From Pedobacter sp. UBA1654 (GTDB taxonomy: Bacteria; Bacteroidota; Bacteroidia; Sphingobacteriales; Sphingobacteriaceae), in assembly GCA_002320935.1 (NCBI GenBank), contig DCLG01000077.1, forward strand, positions 1-11,632: DNA of 11,632 bases. The letters run 5' to 3'. Under the pieces are notes generated by a model that did no database searches, was not told where the DNA came from, and saw only the letters and a list, made by a program, of their open reading frames with translations. Shown here in pieces: positions 7,030 through 11,632 of this stretch; the first letter of the stretch is position 1, and each line of letters starts with the position of its first letter. Position numbers and translations under genes: made by a program.

Positions 7030-8610
7030 ATGAAAACAAGCGTAATATATACAACTTTATTATTGTCCGTGTTGACAGTAGTTTCCAGTTGTAAGAAGGA
7101 CTTCCTTGAAAAGCCTTCCCGAAATGAACCTACACTGGAGACCTATTATGAAAATGCAGAACAAGTAAGAGGCGCGACGGGCCTTTTATACAACAGCATC
7201 TGGTATGAATATCAGGATAAGGCTTTCCACGCCATTGGTGAAGTACTGAGTGGCAACATGTATACCGCCGACCCGAAGTATAACACTTATTTAAACTTCT
7301 CTATCTCAGGTACTGATGAGCAGGTAACCAGATCATGGTATGCTTTTTACAAAATTGCAGGTAACGCTACCGTGCTGATCAACACATTTGAACAGAAGAA
7401 AGCGCAGGTTTCCGATCCATCTTACCTGAATCAAGGTATTGCTGAAGCAAGGTTTATGAGAGGTGTAGCCTATTTCTACCTTGCCAGAGTTTTTGGTGAC
7501 GTACCAATCATTACAGATCCGGTAGATCTTGCACAAAGCGGACAATTCAATGTACCACGCTATATTCAGTCGGACGTAATCAAGTTTGCAATTGAAGATT
7601 TAAAATTCGCTGAAGCAAATCTTAAGGCAACTGATGACCCAGGACGGGTGACCCAGTTTTCCGCTAAAGGTATGATGGCAAAAGCCTACCTATACCTTAA
7701 GGATTATGCAAACGCAAAAGAGAAAGCGAATGAAGTAATCAGTTCTGGAAGGTTCTCCCTATACCCGGACTATCAGAAAATGTTCACCGATCCAGCTGCT
7801 AATAACAACCCGGAAGTGCTGTTTGCATTACAATGGCTTGCATCAGGCGGTTACTCTATCGGAAATCCAATTCAGGCTTATGTAGCACCTTCAACACTGT
7901 TGTTACCGACTACAGGTGCCGGTTGGTCTGCGATCATTCCTTCTATCGACCTGTTGAACAGCTATGAGTTTAATGATAAAAGAAGACAATGGTCTATCAT
8001 GGAGCATGGCTTTAAGAAAGAAAATTGGGTGAATGTTAACTTCCCTAATGGCTTTACCTACGATACAACTTATGTAACGAACGTGGATGAGAAAATTAAA
8101 ATTAAAACTGGAACACGTTCAAATGCATTGAAGTATGTTGTTGGTCCGGGTGGCAATGGTGTTAACGTTAACGGTACTTCAACGGATATGAACACCTATA
8201 TCTTGAGATATGCTGATATATTGTTAATCTATGCTGAGGCAACTTTAGGAGGTACTGCATCAACCAGTGATGCATCAGCACTTGCTGCCTTCAATCAGGT
8301 AAGACACCGTGCTGGCTTCGGCGCTTCAGCTGACAAAACAGTGCTTACTCCTGATCTTATTCTTCATGAAAGAAGGGTAGAGTTTGCTTTTGAAGGTGAT
8401 TATTGGTTTGATATTCAAAGACAAGGCTTTACAAAGGCAAAGCAGATCGTAGACAATCAGGAACGTGGCATATACAGCTCCGCTGGTAAACACCGGATTG
8501 AGAGCGTGAAAGCAACATTAACATCAGAAGCCAACTTGTTTATCCCGCTTCCAACGACAGAGATCTTGACAAACCCGGAACTGGGTAAACCAGCAATTCC
8601 TTATTACTAG
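7030..8610 (+). CDS. SusD/RagB-family outer-membrane lipoprotein
   Basis: A surface lipoprotein of 526 residues that closes over the SusC barrel and presents the ligand. The signal peptide ends in a lipobox VSSC, with lipidated Cys21 followed by KKDFLEKP, a start typical of SusD proteins. Family signatures are EARFMRGVAYFYLARVFGDV (139-158), the TPR-like helices around them, LRYADILLIYAEA (392-404), ERRVEFAFEGDYWFDIQR (447-464), and the closing IPLPTTEILTNPELGKP. Length and order are complete, with no frameshift. It lies 11 bp after SusC and 21 bp before the next lipoprotein, in one operon. Ligand contacts cannot be assigned without a structure, so the sugar (or peptide) bound is open. Confidence 0.97.
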   Translation: MKTSVIYTTLLLSVLTVVSSCKKDFLEKPSRNEPTLETYYENAEQVRGATGLLYNSIWYEYQDKAFHAIGEVLSGNMYTADPKYNTYLNFSISGTDEQVTRSWYAFYKIAGNATVLINTFEQKKAQVSDPSYLNQGIAEARFMRGVAYFYLARVFGDVPIITDPVDLAQSGQFNVPRYIQSDVIKFAIEDLKFAEANLKATDDPGRVTQFSAKGMMAKAYLYLKDYANAKEKANEVISSGRFSLYPDYQKMFTDPAANNNPEVLFALQWLASGGYSIGNPIQAYVAPSTLLLPTTGAGWSAIIPSIDLLNSYEFNDKRRQWSIMEHGFKKENWVNVNFPNGFTYDTTYVTNVDEKIKIKTGTRSNALKYVVGPGGNGVNVNGTSTDMNTYILRYADILLIYAEATLGGTASTSDASALAAFNQVRHRAGFGASADKTVLTPDLILHERRVEFAFEGDYWFDIQRQGFTKAKQIVDNQERGIYSSAGKHRIESVKATLTSEANLFIPLPTTEILTNPELGKPAIPYY

Positions 8611-8631
8611 TTATTATTAAAAATATTAGAT

Positions 8632-9693
8632 ATGAAACTATTTAAATTTAAACGCTTTGCGCTAATGCTTCTGCTGGCATCGTCCGTATTGGGCGCATGT
8701 ACAAAGGAGGAAGACAAGCCTGAAGCCTCTGAAAATCCAAGAGCTAATGCACTGGAGAAAGCAGAAGGTTCTGCTGGTGATGTGATAACCGTAACCGGCG
8801 ACAATCTGGCTGGCATCAGAACCATCCTTTTTGAAAAGGACAGTGTATCTGCACCTTTTAATCCGGTATTGAATAATGACCGCGCAGTTGTTTTCCGTGT
8901 ACCTGATAATGCTGTTGGTGGCGAACAAAATGTCATCCTGACCAACTCGCTGAACAAGCAGATTACCGTTACTTACCGGGTAATTGCTTTGCCTACTGTG
9001 ACTGAAGTTTCAAATTACAACTTTGTACCGAATGGCCCTGCGCTTACTCTAAAGGGTAATAACCTGGGTGATGTTACTTCAGTAACGCTGGAAGGTACAT
9101 CTGCAGCTGCCGTAATCGTATCGCAGAGTAAGTCTGAGTTGGTGATCACCATGCCAGAAACTACCGTTAACAGTGCGAAGCTGGTTATCACAAACTCTAC
9201 CGGGCCAATTACGACCAATCAGGTGTTTGTGAATATGAACAATGCTTTTAAAATCTTTACAGATGATTATGAGAATGGCTTTGTAAACGGATCATGGGGT
9301 CCTGCGGATATTTCCGGCGACTTCTTCAAATCTGGCTCGAAATCATTCAAAGCTGGTTACAACAAAGGTAACTGGAGTGCAGATGGATTCGCTTATTGGG
9401 ATGGTCTGGCTAACATGCCGGAATATACACACTTGTCGTTCTGGGTTAAAGGTGCTTCGGCAAACTATACTTTATACCTGACTGGTGATCAGCGTGCTGG
9501 TGGTTATGGAAATTCCGATAAAACCATTCCACTGAATATTCCAGCAAATGTTTGGACATACTTCAAAATCCCGATGTCTACCATTAAGTTCTGGGAAAAA
9601 GGCGCAGCAATGAAGCAGTTTGGTTTCTGGATCGAAGGTCCGGATGCGCAGGATGAAGTCTTCTATTTTGATGATGTGATCTTTACCAAATAA
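8632..9693 (+). CDS. IPT/TIG-domain surface lipoprotein, probable surface glycan-binding protein
   Basis: A 353-residue lipoprotein: the signal peptide ends in LGAC with Cys23, followed by TKEEDKP, an acidic stretch often seen on surface-exported Bacteroidota lipoproteins. Two Ig-like IPT/TIG domains follow (about 38-117 with GSAGDVITVTGDNLAGI, and 119-201 with GPALTLKGNNLGDVTSVTL). The C-terminal module (about 205-353) looks like a beta-sandwich carbohydrate-binding domain: FTDDYENG at the start and EVFYFDDVIFTK at the end. All seven tryptophans (222, 248, 256, 271, 308, 321, 333) lie in this last module and none in the first 200 residues, as expected if it holds the sugar-stacking surface. 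As third gene of the SusC-SusD operon it fits the SusE/SGBP-B role of holding polysaccharide at the cell surface. The target glycan is unknown. Confidence 0.9.
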   Translation: MKLFKFKRFALMLLLASSVLGACTKEEDKPEASENPRANALEKAEGSAGDVITVTGDNLAGIRTILFEKDSVSAPFNPVLNNDRAVVFRVPDNAVGGEQNVILTNSLNKQITVTYRVIALPTVTEVSNYNFVPNGPALTLKGNNLGDVTSVTLEGTSAAAVIVSQSKSELVITMPETTVNSAKLVITNSTGPITTNQVFVNMNNAFKIFTDDYENGFVNGSWGPADISGDFFKSGSKSFKAGYNKGNWSADGFAYWDGLANMPEYTHLSFWVKGASANYTLYLTGDQRAGGYGNSDKTIPLNIPANVWTYFKIPMSTIKFWEKGAAMKQFGFWIEGPDAQDEVFYFDDVIFTK

Positions 9694-9716
9694 CGCATAT
9701 CCACAATCTAATGTAT

Positions 9717-9755
9717 AAAGCTGGCCTGTAATGTGATTACGGGCCAGCTTTTTTT
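9717..9755 (+). terminator. Intrinsic terminator after the SusCD/surface-protein operon
   Basis: AAAGCTGGCC (9717-9726) pairs with GGCCAGCTTT (9742-9751). The stem continues through a T-G wobble and GTAAT/ATTAC to a 3-nt loop, about 16 bp in all. Seven T residues follow (9749-9755), partly within the stem. It ends the operon 23 bp after the third gene. Confidence 0.92.
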
Positions 9756-9820
9756 GTTTACCAGAAAATTGCGATGAGGAGATTAACAAGAGAGGCGAAC
9801 ACAGTAACAACTATCAGACA

Positions 9821-9827
9821 TATTTTG
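9821..9827 (+). promoter_or_regulatory. Weak candidate promoter for the S9 peptidase gene
   Basis: TATTTTG lies 53 bp before the ATG and is one T short of the TAnnTTTG -7 consensus. No -33 TTTG is seen at the right distance. A promoter is expected in 9756-9873 because a strong terminator stands just upstream. Confidence 0.2.
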
Positions 9828-9873
9828 CCACCTGATTTTAACTTCTTACTTTCAGCCTTTAAACTGTTTAATA

Positions 9874-11632
9874 ATGAATAAAACGATACTGTTTACCTTA
9901 ACTGCCGGCATTTTCTGTATGTCAACCGCACAGGCGCAGCTTAAGCGATTAAGTCAGCAGCAAACACTGGGTAATCAACCCTCCCTTACAACGCCCTTAA
10001 ATCCAGTTACAGGATGGGCCGATGCACAGCATTACATTGAAATGGATGTAAAGGACAGGAGTCTGAAGTCGGTAGACATCAGAACTGGCAGTAAGGAAAG
10101 CTATACCCCACCACCAAAAAGTAACGTCAATGTGATGGTGAAGGACGCTGACGTGTTCATCCAATATGGAAAAGATGAAGCAAAGCGCTTAACGAATGAC
10201 AAAGAGGAGGAGAAGAACCCTACCCTTTCTCCTGATGGGAAATATGTCGCTTTTACCCGTAACAACGATCTTTATGCTGTTGATGTTACAACCGGCAAAG
10301 AGATCCGCTATACGAATGATGGTACCGATGTTATCTATAACGGTTATTCATCATGGGTATATTTTGAAGAAATTTTGGGTCGTGCAACAAAGTACAAAGC
10401 TTTCTGGTGGTCACCGGACAGCAAGCGCATATCATTCATGCGCTTTGATGACACCAATGTTCCAATGTTCCCGATCTATGGATCTACTGGTCAGCATGGC
10501 TACACCGAAAAAACCCGTTACCCTAAAGCAGGTGATGCAAACCCTGAAGTGAAGATCGGTTTTGTACCTGCAGTTGGTGGCGCTGTGGTATGGGCAGATT
10601 TCAATCCGAAAGATGATCAGTACTTCGGTACGCCTTACTGGAGCTATGATGGCAGCAGCATGATGGTGCAATGGCTCAACAGGGGTCAGGACAATCTGAA
10701 GTTCTACTCCGTTAATCCACTTACCGGTGCTAAAAAAGAGATTTATGATGAGCAACAGAAGTCGTGGGTAGACCTTGACTTTGATGAGCGTATCACGTAC
10801 CTGGAAGACAAAAAACACTACATCCTGAGAAGTGATAAAACTGGCTGGTCCCATTACTACCTGTATACCTTAGCTGGCAAACTGGTAAATCCCATCACAA
10901 ACGGCAAATGGCAGGTAACCAAGCTGGTTCATGTAGACGAGAAAAGCAAAGTGATTTACTTCACGGCACGTAAAGAAGCTTCTACACGTACAGACTTCTA
11001 CCGTGTAAACTATAACGGAAAAAACCTGAAGCGTTTAACTTTCGGGGCATTCAGCAACCAGGTGGAGATGGCACCAGATGGCAGCAAGTTCATTACCACC
11101 TACTCAAACGTAACGACGCCACAGAAGAGAACTTTGGTAGACAATAACGGTAAAATTTTGAAGGAGCTTGGCGACAGTAAATCTGCAGATTTCGCTGCTT
11201 ACGAATTTGGTAAGACTGAAATGATCACCATCCCAACGGACGATGGCTATAACCTTCCAGCGGTGATCACCTACCCCACCGCCTTTGACAAGAGCAAGAA
11301 ATACCCTGTCGTGTTCAGCATGTATGGCGGACCAAATGCAGGCACGGTAACTGATACCTGGAAAGGAACGGCGCCACAGCACTGGGCAAATGAAGGCGTA
11401 ATCCAGATCTCAGTTGATCACCGAGCATCGGGCCATTTCGGCAAGGAAGGTGTTGCTTTGATGCACCGTAACCTGGGCAAATGGGAAATGAAAGATTACA
11501 TGACTGCAGGACGCTGGTTGAAATCACAACCTTGGGTTGACGGCAAAAAACTACTGATTACAGGTCATAGCTACGGCGGTTACATGACCTGCCTGGCGCT
11601 AACTTATGGTTCAGATGTTTTTGATTTTGGTT
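9874..11632 (+). CDS. Exported prolyl dipeptidyl peptidase, S9B (DPP IV) family, 3' end outside the window
   Basis: The frame is open without a stop from the ATG at 9874 to the window edge: 586 full codons of an expected 700-740. The signal peptide MNKTILFTLTAGIFCMSTAQ ends in a good AQA|Q site after residue 21, so it acts in the periplasm or on the surface. The beta-propeller holds the paired glutamates that bind the free N-terminus of the substrate (Glu165-Glu166 in WVYFEEILGR), followed by FMRFDDTNVPMFPIYG. The alpha/beta hydrolase domain shows MYGGPNAG with the oxyanion Tyr484, VDHRASGHFGKEG, and the nucleophile elbow GHSYGGYM with Ser566. The family usually has GWSYGG; here His replaces Trp. 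The catalytic Asp and His are beyond the edge. The enzyme removes X-Pro or X-Ala dipeptides from peptide N-termini. It is separated from the SusCD operon by a terminator, so a shared role is only possible. Confidence 0.95.
   Translation, partial: MNKTILFTLTAGIFCMSTAQAQLKRLSQQQTLGNQPSLTTPLNPVTGWADAQHYIEMDVKDRSLKSVDIRTGSKESYTPPPKSNVNVMVKDADVFIQYGKDEAKRLTNDKEEEKNPTLSPDGKYVAFTRNNDLYAVDVTTGKEIRYTNDGTDVIYNGYSSWVYFEEILGRATKYKAFWWSPDSKRISFMRFDDTNVPMFPIYGSTGQHGYTEKTRYPKAGDANPEVKIGFVPAVGGAVVWADFNPKDDQYFGTPYWSYDGSSMMVQWLNRGQDNLKFYSVNPLTGAKKEIYDEQQKSWVDLDFDERITYLEDKKHYILRSDKTGWSHYYLYTLAGKLVNPITNGKWQVTKLVHVDEKSKVIYFTARKEASTRTDFYRVNYNGKNLKRLTFGAFSNQVEMAPDGSKFITTYSNVTTPQKRTLVDNNGKILKELGDSKSADFAAYEFGKTEMITIPTDDGYNLPAVITYPTAFDKSKKYPVVFSMYGGPNAGTVTDTWKGTAPQHWANEGVIQISVDHRASGHFGKEGVALMHRNLGKWEMKDYMTAGRWLKSQPWVDGKKLLITGHSYGGYMTCLALTYGSDVFDFG

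Noticed and set aside
8607..8957. Minus-strand ORF of 116 codons opposite the start of the IPT lipoprotein
   Set aside because: Its composition is that of a reverse-complement shadow, and the plus-strand gene has a full lipobox and domain structure.
9472..9810. Minus-strand ORF of 112 codons crossing the terminator at 9717-9755
   Set aside because: It runs through an intrinsic terminator hairpin and the end of a confident gene, with no family resemblance.
10196..10854. Plus- and minus-strand ORFs of 118 and 140 codons in the peptidase region
   Set aside because: They overlap the uninterrupted S9B frame (from 9874), which carries all the conserved motifs.
1..11632. CRISPR arrays, tRNA genes, insertion sequences, phage or plasmid functions
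   Set aside because: No regularly spaced repeats, tRNA-like cloverleaf, transposase or integrase signature, or terminal inverted repeats were seen in any frame.

Overview
The window comes from a Bacteroidota genome, most likely a Sphingobacteriaceae-type genus (Pedobacter/Mucilaginibacter-like). The signs are a SusC/SusD outer-membrane pair, SusC and SusD lipoprotein/plug signatures, starts with little Shine-Dalgarno signal, and TAnnTTTG-like -7 elements. The genus is inference only. No tRNA, rRNA, CRISPR array or mobile element was seen.

Left part (1-2258), accessory redox/modification genes: the 3' end of a [2Fe-2S] subunit of a molybdenum hydroxylase (isoquinoline/aldehyde oxidoreductase type) runs into the window. 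It converges, with one base between the stop codons, on a leftward two-gene operon: a hexapeptide-repeat O-acetyltransferase followed by an exported cupin with a complete metal site of the Mn-dependent hydroxynitrile-lyase type. An AraC-family regulator is divergent from this operon and is the obvious candidate regulator of it.

Middle (2259-3666), primary metabolism: a branched-chain amino acid aminotransferase (ilvE, GTG start) closed by a strong intrinsic terminator. The 286-bp leader region holds a 22-codon ORF rich in Val/Leu/Ile codons, a tandem 10-bp repeat and a good -7 promoter element.

Right part (3667-11632), outer-membrane nutrient uptake: a tight three-gene operon encodes a SusC-type TonB-dependent transporter, a SusD-type lipoprotein and a two-IPT-domain surface lipoprotein with a Trp-rich C-terminal module. 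It is probably a glycan capture and import machine. It ends at a second strong terminator with no glycoside hydrolase attached, so the substrate cannot be named from this window. After the terminator, a separately transcribed exported prolyl dipeptidyl peptidase (S9B/DPP IV family) begins and is cut by the window edge just after its nucleophile serine.

Nothing here is clearly a new kind of system. The points most worth following are the possible ilvE leader peptide, the SD-led six-codon ORF in front of the AraC gene, the secreted hydroxynitrile-lyase-like cupin, and the enzyme-free SusCD/surface-protein operon.
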